From NCBI GenBank assembly GCA_022432975.1, contig CM039502.1:12934954-12998953 (forward strand): 64,000 nucleotides of DNA. The letters run 5' to 3'. The stretch's first letter is position 1. Every line of letters starts with the position of its first letter. Positions 30,284 through 42,869 of the stretch are shown piece after piece. A program made the translations under genes and the position numbers. Source of the stretch: Begonia masoniana. Its lineage: Eukaryota; Streptophyta; Magnoliopsida; Cucurbitales; Begoniaceae. The notes beneath the pieces were generated by a model. The model made no database searches. It was not told the origin of the DNA and saw nothing but the letters and a program-made list of their open reading frames with translations.

Positions 30284-33200
30284 ATGGCATCTGCCACCAC
30301 CATGAATCGATCAGAATCGGCCGCCGATACTATGCCGGAGGCTCTTAGGCAGAGCAAGTACCACATGAAAAGGTGCTTCTCCAAGTTCACTGAACAAGGA
30401 AGAAGGATTTTGAAGGTTCGCGATTTAATGGTTGAAATGGAGAAAGTAATAGACGATAAGGTTGAAAGAAACAGGGTTTTAGATGGCGTTCTTGGCTATA
30501 TACTCTGTTCTACCCAGGTTTTGATCGGAATCTTCTCACTCATTTTCATTCTTTTCTTTTCTTTTTTCTTTTTTATTTAAATTGCTATTTTGAGAATGCA
30601 GGAAGCCATTGTTTGCCCTCCATATGTTGCATTTGCTATAAGACCAAATCCGGGATTCTGGGAGTTTGTTAAGGTTAAGTCTGATGATCTTGCTGTTGAA
30701 GCCATAACTGCCACAGAGTATTTGAAGTTCAAGGAGATGATATATGATGAGAAATGGTAAACTTCTCTTTTCATCTGATTTGTTATTTTTCTACTATGGA
30801 GTACTACATACGCAGACGCATGGATGACTCAGCAAAGATATTACACACGGTCTACTTACAAATGATTAGACAATTAGCTACAAAATCAAATTGGTTTCTA
30901 TTAGTTATTAATTTTATATTTATGTTTGATTATTTTGCTCTTCTGCCTAAATCTTGTCTCAACGGTGTCTTAAGGTTTGTTTGAAAATGAAAAGAAAAAA
31001 AAAAAGGATAATGGGACATGTCTTGGTGTGTGAAACACATGCGGAGTCCCATATGCATCAGATATATGAAGTCTCTGTGCATCATAGATAAGCTTTTCTT
31101 TTTTATTTTTCTGGTAGTTCTTTATAAGCCAGTTAATATTCTTAAAATGGAAGGGCGTGCATAAAACCTTCAGCAGCTAAGATAATACATCATTGTTTTC
31201 CCCAGGGCGAAAGATGAAAATGCACTAGAAATTGACTTTGGAGCTGTTGATTTTTCAATTCCAAAGTTAACTTTGTCTTCTTCAATTGGAAATGGTCTCA
31301 ATTATGTTTCAAAATTCATCACCTCAAAGCTATGCGGGAGATTGGAGAATGCACAACCTCTTGTAGATTACTTGCTGTCACATAATCATCAAGGGGAGGT
31401 AATACAAGGCAGAGAGAAACTTTTAATTGTAATATGAATAATTGACCACAAATCAAATTTTCTCAGGCGTGTTATGTTTTTCTCAGAAACTTATGATAAA
31501 TGAGACACTCAGCACTGCTGCAAAGCTTCAAATGGCACTAATAGTTGCTGAAGTTTATCTCTCTTCAGTCCCTGGGGATACTCCCTATCAAAATTTTGAG
31601 CTGAGGTAAAATTGAGTATGCTTATTTTTTTAATAAGCTTTAAATCTGCATAACTCATAGTTTCAAGCCCTATTCAGGTTTAAAGAATGGGGTTTTGAGA
31701 AAGGGTGGGGAGATACTGCAAAAAGAGTGAAGGAAACAATGAGATCACTCTCAGAAGTACTTCAAGCACCAGATCCAATGAACATGGATAAATTTTTAAG
31801 CAGAGTTCCTACAATATTCAATATCGTGATTTTTTCCCCACACGGCTACTTTGGCCAAGCCGATGTTCTTGGCTTGCCTGACACTGGTGGGCAGGTATGG
31901 TGAAAACTGGGGATTTATTAAAATAAAATTGTTCTTTAGTTATGATTGAAATTACCAAAGTGAAATATTTTTATGGGAATCAGGTTGTTTACATTTTGGA
32001 TCAAGTTAAAGCCTTGGAGGAAGAATTACTCCTCAGAATTAAGAGTCAGGGTCTTAATTCGAAGCCTCAAATTCTTGTGGTGAGTATATTATGCAAAATG
32101 GGAAATAAAATTTAATCAATACTCTAAATGCAACTCTTTCGCCTAACGTAAGTGTGCCATTCTGAGTGGACTTTTCATTAGTTTTATTTCCTTAAAGATT
32201 ATTCCATATAGGCTATTCTCTCACCAAGTTATGAATATAAAAGGTGACAAGGTTAATTCCTGATGCTCGGGGTACAAAATGCAACCAGGAGATCGAACCT
32301 GTTATTGGCACAAAGCATTCCAATATTCTCAGGGTGCCATTCAAGACAAACAATGGAGTTCTTGGCAAATGGGTTTCCCGTTTTGACATTTACCCCTATC
32401 TCGAGAAATTTTCACAGGTAAAAATTACGTCTATAGTTTAATCCATTCTCAATATAATACATATTATATACTCTATTCCCAACTAGCTTCTTTTTGTTTC
32501 TCTGATTTCTTTTTTCTATTTTAGGATGCTACTGCAAAAGTCCTTAACATCATGGAGGGGAAGCCTGATCTCATCATTGGCAACTACACTGATGGAAACC
32601 TAGTGGCCTCTCTCATGGCAAATAAACTTGGCATAACTCAGGTTTCTTCCTCTTTATGCATAATCTCATGAACCATTTTGAGACTTGGTCCCCATTTTTA
32701 TCAACCCAGAAATTGAAAAACCAGGGGACTATTGCACATGCCTTGGAGAAGACGAAGTATGAAGATTCAGATGTCAAGTGGAAAGAATTGGATCCTAAGT
32801 ATCATTTTTCTTGTCAATTCATTGCCGATACAATTTCCATGAATGCCACGGATTTTGTCATCGCCAGCACATTCCAGGAGATAGCAGGAAGGTTTGAAAA
32901 GAACCCATTTTTAAGAAACCTACTTTGCTTTTATACTGTAGTGTTAGCAAGACGATTTCAGCTGGTATAAACATAATGTACAAAGCAGTAAATTCAATTA
33001 TATGTCTCTTTTTGAAAATCTTCAAATCATCCTTTCGAAAAAGGATAACATTCATAGAATTGATTATTTTTGCAGCAAAGATAGACCCGGTCAGTATGAA
33101 AGCCACGCTGCATTTTCACTCCCAGGTCTGTGCAGAGTTGTTTCAGGAATCAACGTCTTTGATCCCAAGTTCAACATTGCTGCTCCAGGGGCTGACCAAT

Positions 33201-35033
33201 CTATATATTTCCCATACAGCGACAAGCAAAAACGCCTCGCATCATTTTTTCCTGCAATTGAAGAACTGCTGTACAATAAAGAAGACAACAATGAACACAT
33301 GTAAACACTTTGATTCTAGACTCCAATTATTTTTTATTGGTGGGTTTACGGCAACTAACATCTTCTCTAAACTTTCAACAACAGTGGATTCCTGTCAGAC
33401 AGAAAGAAACCAATCATATTCTCCATGGCGAGGCTTGATATTGTGAAGAACATCACGGGATTGGTTGAGTGGTATGCGAAGAACAAGAAACTGAGAGAAT
33501 TGGCTAATCTCGTGGTTGTTGGAGGATTCTTCGATCCTGCCAAGTCAAAAGATAGAGAAGAAATCGAAGTGATCAAGAAAATGCATTCACTAATTGAAGA
33601 ATATAAACTTAAGGGTCAAATCAGATGGATCGCCGCACAGACTGATAGACGCCGAAATGGTGAGCTCTATCGATGTATTGCTGATACTAGAGGTGCTTTT
33701 GTCCAACCTGCTCTGTATGAAGCATTTGGTCTCACTGTCATTGAGGCGATGAACTGTGGTTTGCCAACTTTTGCTACCAACCAAGGTGGTCCGGCTGAAA
33801 TAATCATCGATAGCGTCTCTGGTTTTCATGTGGACCCAAACAACGGGGACGGGTCTAGCAACAAAATTGTGGATTTCTTTGAGAAGTGCAATTCAGACCC
33901 CACGTACTGGAACAGTATTTCCTCAGCAGGCCTGGAAAGAATCAATGAATGGTAATCTCTGACTTGCAAAATGAATTTCGCGCAATATTGATCTGTTTTA
34001 GGATTCAAATGGGTCACTAATAGCTTCTTCTATTGAATTAAAATGATGGGTTTGTTTTTTTTTTTTCGTAGCTACACTTGGAAGATCTATGCAAACAAGG
34101 TGCTAAACATGGGTTCCGTTTATAGTTTCTGGAGGCAACTGAACAAGGAGCAGAAACTGGCAAAGCAAAGATACATTCAAATGCTTTACAATCTTCAATT
34201 CAAGAACTTGGTAATTTATGGGAATATTATAATGGCGATTATATTACTTTTTTATAATGTCGAAGAGTCACTTATTTTCTTCTCACAGGTTAAAAATGTA
34301 CCTATTGCAATTGATGAAGCCCCACCGCCAGTGCCTATGCCTGTTGTTGTCAAACCTCTACCCGCACAAAGGTATGTCCCCAAGAAAGGCTAGGAATATA
34401 TAATTTTTGTTTCGTTATACAACTTTTTTACATTTGGGATAGAAGGATTAAAGGAAAATAAAAATTATACCCACTGATTATCAATCCCACTAATCTAAAT
34501 TGGAGAAAGTACTTGAGTGACCCACCTTCTTCACTGCCCTTGCTGATTTTACGATATCCGTCTCTGCCTACCTCTCAGAAACTGACTTAAAAATCCCACC
34601 TATGCTTTTCTATTACGTATCCCTTGATTTGTCCGAATCTATTTCCCGGCACCATGATAAGAATTTTCTTCTGTTTTATGCTTTCTTTTCGAGAAAAGAA
34701 TGAAAGCCGAAAATTGCTTGCAAATCATAAGAGGAACTTTCAAAGTGATCTGTAGAAGAAAACCTCGCATTGGGTATAATGTTTTGTTTTGTTTTGTTGT
34801 TTTCTTTTTTTGGCTTTTGGAAGAAATATCATGACGTAAAACAAGAAGACTGACGTTAGTTGTTTTTCTTTGTACAGCACCAAGAGAACACAATCCTCAT
34901 TGAAGAAGTAAGACCTCAGCCCCTTGGTTGGCTTCTAAATATTTCTCTACTTTGTGCTTGCACTATGCAATAAAAATCACTCAAACGACATATACTTTTT
35001 ACCTTTGTACTCAGGTTATTTGGAGCTAAATAA
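30284..35033 (+). CDS. SUS: sucrose synthase, SUS5/6 type (15 exons, 844 aa)
   Basis: It reversibly converts sucrose and UDP to UDP-glucose and fructose, supplying cell-wall and callose synthesis. The SUS5/6 clade is linked to phloem sieve plates. Exons: 30284-30517, 30602-30756, 31206-31398, 31487-31605, 31678-31894, 31984-32079, 32244-32417, 32525-32641, 32725-32891, 33076-33300, 33385-33951, 34072-34210, 34289-34371, 34878-34907, 35015-35033. All have GT-AG borders and the sum is exactly 845 codons. Residues 1-270 form the SUS N-terminal regulatory region. A GT-B domain follows with GLPDTGGQ (about 299-306) and the catalytic E-x7-E pair E678/E686 ([12 protein letters not shown]). The tail after residue 800 is Pro-rich, then basic ([16 protein letters not shown]), as in SUS5/6 and unlike SUS1-4. 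The last two exons are tiny. Skipping them would end the protein at TAG 34391-34393. Exact orthology is inferred. Confidence 0.95.
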
Positions 35034-35346
35034 AGGCCTAAAAAATGGCAGATTCCTCTCAATACTAAGTGTTGTTCCCTCCTCTCCATATTGGTGTCCC
35101 AACTGTTATTATTGTTCTCGCATTTATATATTGTACAAGTGTATAAATTTTCAATTTTACGTCACATTATGTTTCTTTACAAGTAATTACTTGATTATTT
35201 AATAAAACGTTCAAAACATCAACTTTAAGGTTTCTAAAACTCGACCACTCGAAACGTATTTTTTATTTTTAATTCTTATTTACTTCTTTGATAAATATTA
35301 ATTGTTGTAATTAATATAATATATTATAAATATTTAAAATAATTTA
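35034..35346. other. 3' flank of sucrose synthase
   Basis: This AT-rich sequence contains AATAAAG right at the stop codon and AATAAAA at 35200, possible polyadenylation signals. No gene. Confidence 0.45.
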
Positions 35347-35546
35347 TTAATTGTACAAATAAATGCTTGTAATCGTGAAAGTGAGAAAGTAAGAAGAGTT
35401 GAAACTTGAAACTGTTTTTTTTTTTCCTTTCTTCCACAACTTGTCATGCTTTAAAGATAAAAAGAACAAAAGTTGCAGTGAAAATCAAATTCAACTATTC
35501 TTACTTTTTCACTTTCACGTTACAAACATTTATTTGCACAAATAAT
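35347..35546. mobile_element. MITE-like inverted repeat, about 200 bp
   Basis: The two halves are inverted copies of about 60 bp: ACAAATAAATGCTTGTAA and GTGAAAGTGAGAAAGTAAGA on the left pair with CTTACTTTTTCACTTTCACG and TTACAAACATTTATTTG on the right. It has no coding capacity. The target-site duplication is unclear in this AT-rich context. Confidence 0.65.
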
Positions 35547-35559
35547 GAATTATTTGCAC

Positions 35560-35650
35560 AAATAATTAATTATACTTAGTATAATTATACTTAGTATAAT
35601 TATATTTAAATTAATTATACTTAGTATAATTATACATAATATGGAGTAGT
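35560..35650. repeat. short AATTATACTTAGTAT repeats
   Basis: Three to four copies of AATTATACTTAGTAT stand in tandem or near-tandem between two palindromic elements. They look like a local expansion. Confidence 0.6.
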
Positions 35651-35654
35651 ATAA

Positions 35655-35938
35655 TTAATTTAAAACAAATAGCAAACCATATTTAATATACTTGAAATGT
35701 TTACCACATGTTCACCACATTATGATACGATTACGTGAAAGGTTTCGTGATTTTTTAAGGCTTGTACGATTTATTATAATTATTTTATAAAATAAATAAA
35801 TAAAATTACAATACATCGTACGAGTATCAAAAAATCACAAAACTTTCCAGATTATCTTCTTATAATGTGGTGAACATGTGGTAAAAATTTCAAGTAAATT
35901 GAATATTGTTTGCTATTTGTTTTAAATTAATTTATAAA
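35655..35938. mobile_element. palindromic MITE-like element
   Basis: It is a near-perfect inverted repeat. TTAATTTAAAACAAATAGCA and TTTACCACATGTTCACCACA on the left mirror TGTGGTGAACATGTGGTAAA and TGCTATTTGTTTTAAATTAA on the right. The central stem (TGTACGATTTATTATAAT) is shared with the elements at 42870-44583, so it belongs to the same broad family. No protein. Confidence 0.7.
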
Positions 35939-35973
35939 ATAAAAAAATGGATAGAAAAATGGACTTTTTTCTG

Positions 35974-36049
35974 GGGAGAACGGGTTGCCGTTGGAGGGTG
36001 AAGCCCCCCGCGGAGAGTCTTCACCCTCCAACGGCAACCCGTTCTTCCC
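35974..36049. repeat. GC-rich 30-bp-stem hairpin
   Basis: The left arm 35974-36003 (GGGAGAACGGGTTGCCGTTG and on to GTGAAG) pairs with 36019-36049, leaving a 15-base loop (CCCCCCGCGGAGAGT) and a single bulged T. It stands out against AT-rich surroundings. Next to it, ATTTTTTGCAC-type motifs repeat at about 36089-36190. I cannot assign it to a known element. Confidence 0.75.
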
Positions 36050-36199
36050 AAAACACCTCCCGCAGGGAGTCAACAGTTGCCGCAAATCTATTTTTTGCAC
36101 ATTTTCAATACTTTGAGTCATTTTTTGCACGAAAACAAACTTCAATCCATTTTTTGCACCTCCCTTAAAGTACAATCCATTTTTTGTATTTTACCCTAA

Positions 36200-37398
36200 T
36201 AAATATAATTAAAGTACAATTTATTATCTTTCAACTTTCGTGGCGGTAGAATCCGACTAATTAAATCCAACAAGACTCCACCAAAAAGTTCTTGCCCACC
36301 TGCCGCCCTTTAAGGAGGGGACGGGTCCCCAATCTCGGCCTGGTCTACCCCGGTCTACTACTAAGGTTGAAGTAAGTCATTTTAATCATTGAAATTAGGC
36401 TCAGGTTCAGATTGATCTTACAAGTCTTGGCCTAAACTTTTGTTCTGATAGTGTCCAAGCGATCATCCATAAGCTTATCTTATGTAATTATATATCGAGT
36501 ATGTGATATCAACTCATTGAGTTAATATCTCAATACTTCAAGGTACGAACTTTACATTTTGAATTATGATCTTAATTCTCAAGCAACCCTAGTTATATTT
36601 TGTTAATAAAAGATAAATCAGTTGATAGAAAGTGAGAAAGTAGACTTCAATTCAAAAGCTAGCTTAAGGAGTGAGAAAATCTCCTTAATATTTATACAAG
36701 ATCGTTTTACTTTGATTATGTCGATGTGGAACAACTTCAGCTCCATTGTCGCTACATGCTCTTGACTACTCATTTGTAAAGTAGTAGCTTAAATAGCAAA
36801 GTATACACGCTGACTGGCTAGTGTAAATTTAATTTAAGATTTGACAAGAATGATCATGGATTTATTATTAAAATAATAAAAGTGTAACCATTGACGAAAA
36901 ATTTAACATTTGAAAATGCATAAATGTTAATTGAATCATGCGTAAGGACCACTTTTTTATTAGTAATTCCTATGTTTGATATTTGGTACATATGAAAATA
37001 TTTAAATTAGATTTATTGTAAGGACTAGGAGAGGGAGAGAGACTGGTTGTTGGGAAGAGAGAGAGACAAAGTGGGTCTGATGTGGTTATCATCCGACTTA
37101 TGTTTCTTCCTCTTTCGCAATTCGTTCCATCACTACATTTTCGAACAGTTCTTTCCCATGATTTCTCCTATTTTTCAGGAAAAACCCTCTTCTACTTTTG
37201 CTTTTTCTAGAAAATAAACAGATCAAGATTGTAAATTTCACGCTTCCATTTTCCATCCTATTAGAAAAAGGAAATTAATGGCGATGGAGAGAAGGTCGCG
37301 TTAATCGTAGTCTTTGTTTTTTTTTTTTTTTCGAAAAATAAAATCAAAATCTCAGATTCTCTTTCTCTCTCGCTCGCGCTCCCTCTGTGCGGGTGAAG
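36200..37398. other. intergenic region upstream of ALIS
   Basis: No gene is seen. It holds a purine-rich GAGAGA tract (37028-37070) and CT-rich sequence just before the ALIS start (37361-37385), common in plant core promoters and 5' UTRs. No clear TATA box. Confidence 0.45.
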
Positions 37399-40300
37399 AT
37401 GGATAACACGAAAGGAGAAACGAGCTCCGTGGGTGGCAAACAGAATGGCGTATCCGATTCATCCTCCAAAAAATCGAAGAAACCTAAATGTCATTTTCCC
37501 TCTTTTTCTATTTCATTGTTGGGTTTTCTATTTGTTTTTTAAATCAAAGCCGGAGATTGACGAATGTTCTTCGCGAAAGAAATTCGACTCTCGAGTGTGT
37601 GTGTATATATATATATATATATTTTCGTATGGAAATGGAAAATAAACCATTTCTTCGTCCCCTTCAATGTGTGATTCTAAAATTTAGCAATGTAGCAATT
37701 CTGTATTGTTGTATTTGCAGATTCTAGGTTCACCCAGCAAGAGCTTCCTGCTTGTAAACCAATTCTGACTCCAGGATGGGTTTGTCTCATAACCCCTGAT
37801 TTTATGTTTAGATGTGTTCAATCTATGATTGTATATCTTCATATATAAATAATGCTGGGAAAGAACAGATTAAAATACCTATTACGCAATGGATCTATTT
37901 TTTCAGCGTACTCATCACCATATTTGCACTCATCACCATATTTGCGTGTATTCTTTTTATTTATTTGATCTCTCTTTGATTCGTTAAACTTCTTTTTGGG
38001 AAAATTGCTGTATGTTTCAGGTCATATCATCCTTTATTTTTGTGGGCATTGTCTTCATTCCAGTTGGCCTTGCTTCCTTATTTGCTTCAGAACAAGTACT
38101 CTTACTCTTACCCTTTATTTTACCCTTTTCATTTCTACGATTCCTTCAAATATCATTGATCTCAGAAAATTTTATGAGTAATTTTATCCAGGCTACGATG
38201 TTTTCTTGATATGTAGGTTGTCGAAATAGTGGACCGTTATGACAAGGATTGTGTTCCTTCCAATTACAGTGACAACCCACTTGCATTCATCAAAAACAAT
38301 GAAACTGACAAAACATGTACTAGGACATTGATTGTAAGTTATCTAACTAGGTTCAAATGTTTTGAAATACTTCAGCCTTGTATTTCTTTCTGATACTCAC
38401 CTTCTTGTTATCTATTCCTTATCACTGCTTATGTCTATGACAATAATTTCAAATTTTCAGGTTCCAAAGCTAATGAAAAGACCTATTTATGTCTATTATC
38501 AGCTCGATAACTTCTATCAAAACCATCGACGGTATAATCAATATGAGCTATACATTGTTTTTTCTGTTCTAAAAAAAATTGCCTTATTTTTCTTAACGAG
38601 ACATCATTGTGTCGTACGGATTCATTAACTTCATGTCATAGCTTGTCCTTTCTGCATCTTATGATAACTTGATTGATAAACATGCTAATACCAGTCATTC
38701 TCAGGATTAAAAGTACTTGATATGACTTATTCTTGTAAATAATGATACATTTCTCTCTTATTGAAATTGATGAAATGATTAGTTCATTTTTTTTTTAATT
38801 TAAGCTCAATGGTTAAGTTATCTATGTGCTATGCATAATAGCAATGTAGAAGGCTCCAATGTAGAAAACAGATTAGCTTTTGCAGTGTATACAATTTTTG
38901 TGATGGTGTTGTATGTTATTAAGGGATCTTCAGGCAAAGAAGAATGCATCCTTGTAAAACTGTCAACCAGGCTATACATTTTTCCATTTCTAGGAAAAAT
39001 TATCAATTTTAATTAATGAATTTTGGATTGTATATTTTTCCTAGATGGTTTACCTCTGCCTCAAACAGTAATAATCATTCTGTCTCCATTACTTTTATTA
39101 TTTGACACCCTTATGTTGGAGTCTAACTAGCATGGTCTTTGAACCTACTACTGAATTTTCTTGGCATTTTTAACAAGTGAATTGTCATTTACAATTCTAT
39201 CAAGTGGGCTGCTTTTCATTTGTTATCAATTAGTCTACTTTTCTTCATAGTAAAACAGAAAAAAAAAATGAATATGCTTATCTGATTTGGTAAATGTTTC
39301 AAGTTTTGTGATAGTAATATGATCATCTGTTATGAAATTGGTAATTTTCACCTTTTGCACCTCTAAAACCTTCGAATTTGTTTCAGATATGTGAAAAGTA
39401 GAAGCGACAAACAGTTGCGAAGCAAGGCAGCCGAAGCAGATACCACATCTTGTTCACCTGAAGCCACTGCCGGGAAAGGGAATCCAATCGTTCCTTGTGG
39501 CCTCATCGCATGGAGTTTATTCAATGACACATACGGGTTCTCTTTGAAAAATGAATCACTAGTGATCAGCAAGAAGGACATTGCATGGAAAAGTGACCAA
39601 AACAATAAATTTGGATCTGATGTCTATCCAAAAAATTTTCAGTCTAATGGTCTAATCGGGGGTGCAGGACTTGACCCGAATATATCAGTAAGTATACTTA
39701 GTGGACTCCCATGTTTTTATTGATATTTGTTTATTGATTACCTCAGTGGGTACAATAGGAACAGGAGAAACATCGAACACAATGTGTAGTGGGCTGCTCT
39801 TAGATTTATGCATCAACTACATATTTCTTGGTTGAACTTTTTGTTTTTTCAAATTCTGTTATGGAAAAATAATATGGGAATTGTTTAACAGCTGAGTCAA
39901 CAAGAAGATCTTATTGTTTGGATGCGAACAGCAGCTTTACCTACTTTCAGAAAACTGTATGGAAAGATAGATAAAGATTTGGAAGTTAATGAAGAAATAA
40001 CAGTTGTCATAGAGAACAACTACAACACCTATAGTTTTGGAGGCAAGAAGAAGCTTGTTCTTTCAACAACAAGTTGGATTGGTGGAAAAAATGATTTTCT
40101 TGGGATAGCTTACCTTGCCATTGGTGGACTCTGTTTGTTCTTGGCAATTAGCTTCATACTTCTTTATGTGATCAAGCCAAGGTAAGTTGATAAGTGTTTT
40201 TTGGAAATTACTTATCATCTCATTCTATTAGTAACAACATTTTATATTGAATAATGCTATATTTACGCTTTAATCTCACAGTTTATGTGTCATTCGCTAA

Positions 40301-40889
40301 TTGATTCACATAATCTATTATTGTAAATATTTATATTATTTCATAATAATTTTATCAATGAGTGAATGACACGTAAGTGTCATGTCAAGTTGTGAAATTG
40401 AAGTGTAAAATTAGAGTGTAAACGTAACATTACTCTTTGTATTTTTCGATAATGTGAGAAATATTTCTTTCTTTCGCTCTGTGCAAGCTTTAAAAGTGAG
40501 GAGGTTCCCTCTTGTTATTGGATTTTCTCGAAGTACCTATCCGGAATTATCTGAGTTTTTGTGCTAATTCTCAAAAAACAGTCAAAATGATTCTACGAAA
40601 ACCTTTTCTTATGTCAAGATAATGTCTTTGAAGAAAAGTTTTCAAACTCATCGTCCAATAAAATTCTAATTTTTCTTAACTTCAATCCTGTCTAATAGAG
40701 CAGGATGGTGCTTTAAAGAAGGACCCAAAGATAGAAATCCTGTCGGATCATATGCACCTCCTAAGTATTGACATATCTTATTATTAATAATCGAGAAGAA
40801 CTCTAATGGTCATTACCTTTTTGTGCAGGCCATTGGGGGATCCATCTTACTTGTCGTGGAATCGAAATCCGTCTGGACAAACAAATTAG
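37399..40889 (+). CDS. ALIS: ALA-interacting subunit (CDC50/LEM3 family), 8 exons, 354 aa
   Basis: It is the beta subunit of P4-ATPase flippases (ALA proteins), needed for their ER exit and for lipid transport across Golgi, plasma and endosomal membranes. Exons: 37399-37489, 37721-37779, 38021-38095, 38217-38333, 38461-38531, 39387-39687, 39892-40181, 40829-40889. All have GT-AG borders and total 355 codons. The N-terminus is polar, ending in the signature SRFTQQELPACKPILTPGW. TM1 is at about 51-73 and TM2 at about 308-332, with a large lumenal loop between them. The loop carries N-x-S/T sites (NYS, NET, NES). The C-terminal RPLGDPSYLSWNRNP is the usual cytosolic tail. Length and exon pattern fit the family. 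Which paralogue it is cannot be told here. Confidence 0.95.
37597..37622 (+). repeat. (TG)n(TA)n microsatellite in ALIS intron 1
   Basis: A GTGTGTG run is followed by about ten TA units. It is likely polymorphic in length. Confidence 0.7.
40251..40431. mobile_element. degenerate MITE-like inverted repeat in ALIS intron 7
   Basis: The two ends are diverged inverted copies. AATGCTATATTTACGCTTTA and TGTGTCATTCGCTAATTG on the left correspond to CAATGAGTGAATGACACG and GTGTAAACGTAACATT on the right. It is non-coding. The boundaries are approximate. Confidence 0.5.
40699..40771 (+). other. possible alternative terminal exon of ALIS
   Basis: After the acceptor-like CTAATAG, and in phase with exon 7, a 24-codon frame reads AGWCFKEGPKDRNPVGSYAP and then PKY before TGA 40769-40771. 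Its composition looks coding-like compared with the surrounding intron. Using it would replace the conserved C-terminal tail. It could also be a remnant of something else. Confidence 0.3.
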
Positions 40890-41727
40890 GTTCTTCTTAG
40901 CTTCATTTCTGTTACGGTCGCCCGACTTTTCATCGCTCTTTGAACAAGTTTCTTTTCTAACATGTACTCGTATGAGTTTGAATTCTCGCACTATGAGTAT
41001 ATATAGAGAATCATGAACTGATTAGCTCGCGATTGATGATTAATCGTTAGCATTGCACAAATTATGGATGAAACCGTGCTTATGTTTTTGGCAGCGTTAC
41101 TATGAATTTGGATAATCTGTTACGAGGATGAAAAAAACATATATGATGTTGAGAGTGGAAGCCTCTATTGAGTTTGCCTAAGTACAATAATTTGTGCTAG
41201 ATACAAACAAAAGGCATGCATATTCTCGTTAGGGGTTTGATTAATGATAGCGATACCTTAAACCATATGTTGTGTTGTAGTTTCCAGTTGGAGACAAAAT
41301 ACCATTAGATCTGCAAAAACCAGTTGAGGTTGAGGGACAGCTCCATTGAACCAAAGTTGTGCAAGTGTATCCCATACTTCACAAAAATGCAGCCTATTGT
41401 AGCCTTTTGGATTACGTTCGAGTCTCATCACATTGATGCACATAACATATTGAGTGTGAGGGTACATAGAGTAAGAGATCACAAAGCCAGCCAAGCCTAA
41501 AAAATCTAATTCATTGAGCCTAGCAGATTAAATGAGTTGAACTTAACGAGCTGAGCACAATGAGACAGGTTAAAAAAAAATTTCAAATTGAACTGGTTCG
41601 TTAGATAATGTTAAACGAGACGACTTGAGCTTGCTAAATGAGTCTTCACAAGTCGAGCTTAAAGAACCAAACATACATATATATTTTCAATTTATATAAT
41701 TGTAATGTATATTTTTTAAAAAAATTA
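40890..41727. other. ALIS 3' flank and spacer
   Basis: No supported gene. A 78-codon minus-strand frame (41258-41494) has ordinary amino-acid composition but no motif I recognise. It could be a fragment of an unknown gene or chance. Confidence 0.4.
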
Positions 41728-42233
41728 GGGAAAAATTTAATTTAGCTCTCAACGTATGAGGTCAGTGGTTATTTGGTCCCTAATATTTATTTTTGACCCA
41801 ATCAGATCCTATCGTATACATCGTTTGCAATTCAAATCCTCCCGTTAAATTTTTCGTTAAATTTGACACGTGCTCTATACGTGCGCAGGCTAAAACCCCA
41901 AAAGAACCTCATTTCCTTCCGAAATTCATAAAGTAAAAGTTAAATTTGTCTGAAATCTCTACTGTAAATTCAAATTGGAATAATGAGAGATAATTTAATG
42001 TATATTTTTAAGGTGAATTTAACTTTTACTTTAAGGATTTCGGGAGGAAAAGATGGTATTTTGGGGTTTTAGCAGCGCACGTGCAGAACACGTGTCAAAT
42101 TTAACGAAAAATTTAACGGGAGGGTTTGAATTGTAAACGATGTATACGATAGGGTCTGATTGGGTAAAAAATAAACGTTAGGGACCAAATGACCACTGAC
42201 CCCATACGTTGGGGGCTAAATTGAACTTTTCCC
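41728..42233. mobile_element. Mutator-type MITE with 9-bp target duplication
   Basis: This 506-bp element is almost entirely an inverted repeat. The left end GGGAAAAATTTAATTTAGC mirrors the right end GCTAAATTGAACTTTTCCC, and arms of about 200 bp follow (for example GTATACATCGTTTGCAATTC versus GAATTGTAAACGATGTATAC). The flanks are AAAAAATTA on both sides (41719-41727 and 42234-42242). A perfect 9-bp TSD with long TIRs is characteristic of Mutator-like non-autonomous elements. It carries no protein. Confidence 0.85.
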
Positions 42234-42869
42234 AAAAAATTATTATTAAAATTATAAAAATTATTATCATTATAATGTCAAAATATAATAGTTAGTCGTT
42301 TTATAACAATTTTTTTTTATTAATATATAAAAAATATGTATTTATAAATATTTGACAATTATATCATTACAAATTATACACGTTAAAATTATCGAAATGT
42401 TAATTATTTGCAATTAGGGTGACAAATGAGCTAACCAAGCCTAGTCAACTTTAAAAGTCTAAAGAGTTAAACGAGTTAAACCTAAAAGTTAAATTTCAAT
42501 CTGAGCCGGCTCGTGAACCAAAGTTAAATGATCGGCGTTAGCCCGCTCATTTGTGGGAGAGAATTGTGATCCAATTACCCCCTGTTTTAAATCATTCATG
42601 CGATTTGCACATGAATGATTTCTCTTCCAAACGTAGAAAGGATTATGTTTGGCTAAAAAGGGTGCAATTTTCTTTCTTCTCTCTTCACTTTCCACCACTC
42701 TCCCCATATTCTCTGTTTTAATGGCAGGAAACAGAGTGAAAGCTTTGATATTCTCCTGTCTGCAATCTGTTGTTAGGTGGTAATATGAATGACGTTTGTT
42801 AAATTTGATCTTAGGTTTTTGGTTCGAACGTGAAAAGGAATTGCAGTAGTTGAAGCTGGTGTAAAGTAA

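Noticed and set aside
41258..41494. 78-codon minus-strand frame
   Set aside because: The sequence looks protein-like but I recognise no family and there is no exon context. Not enough support to call it a gene.
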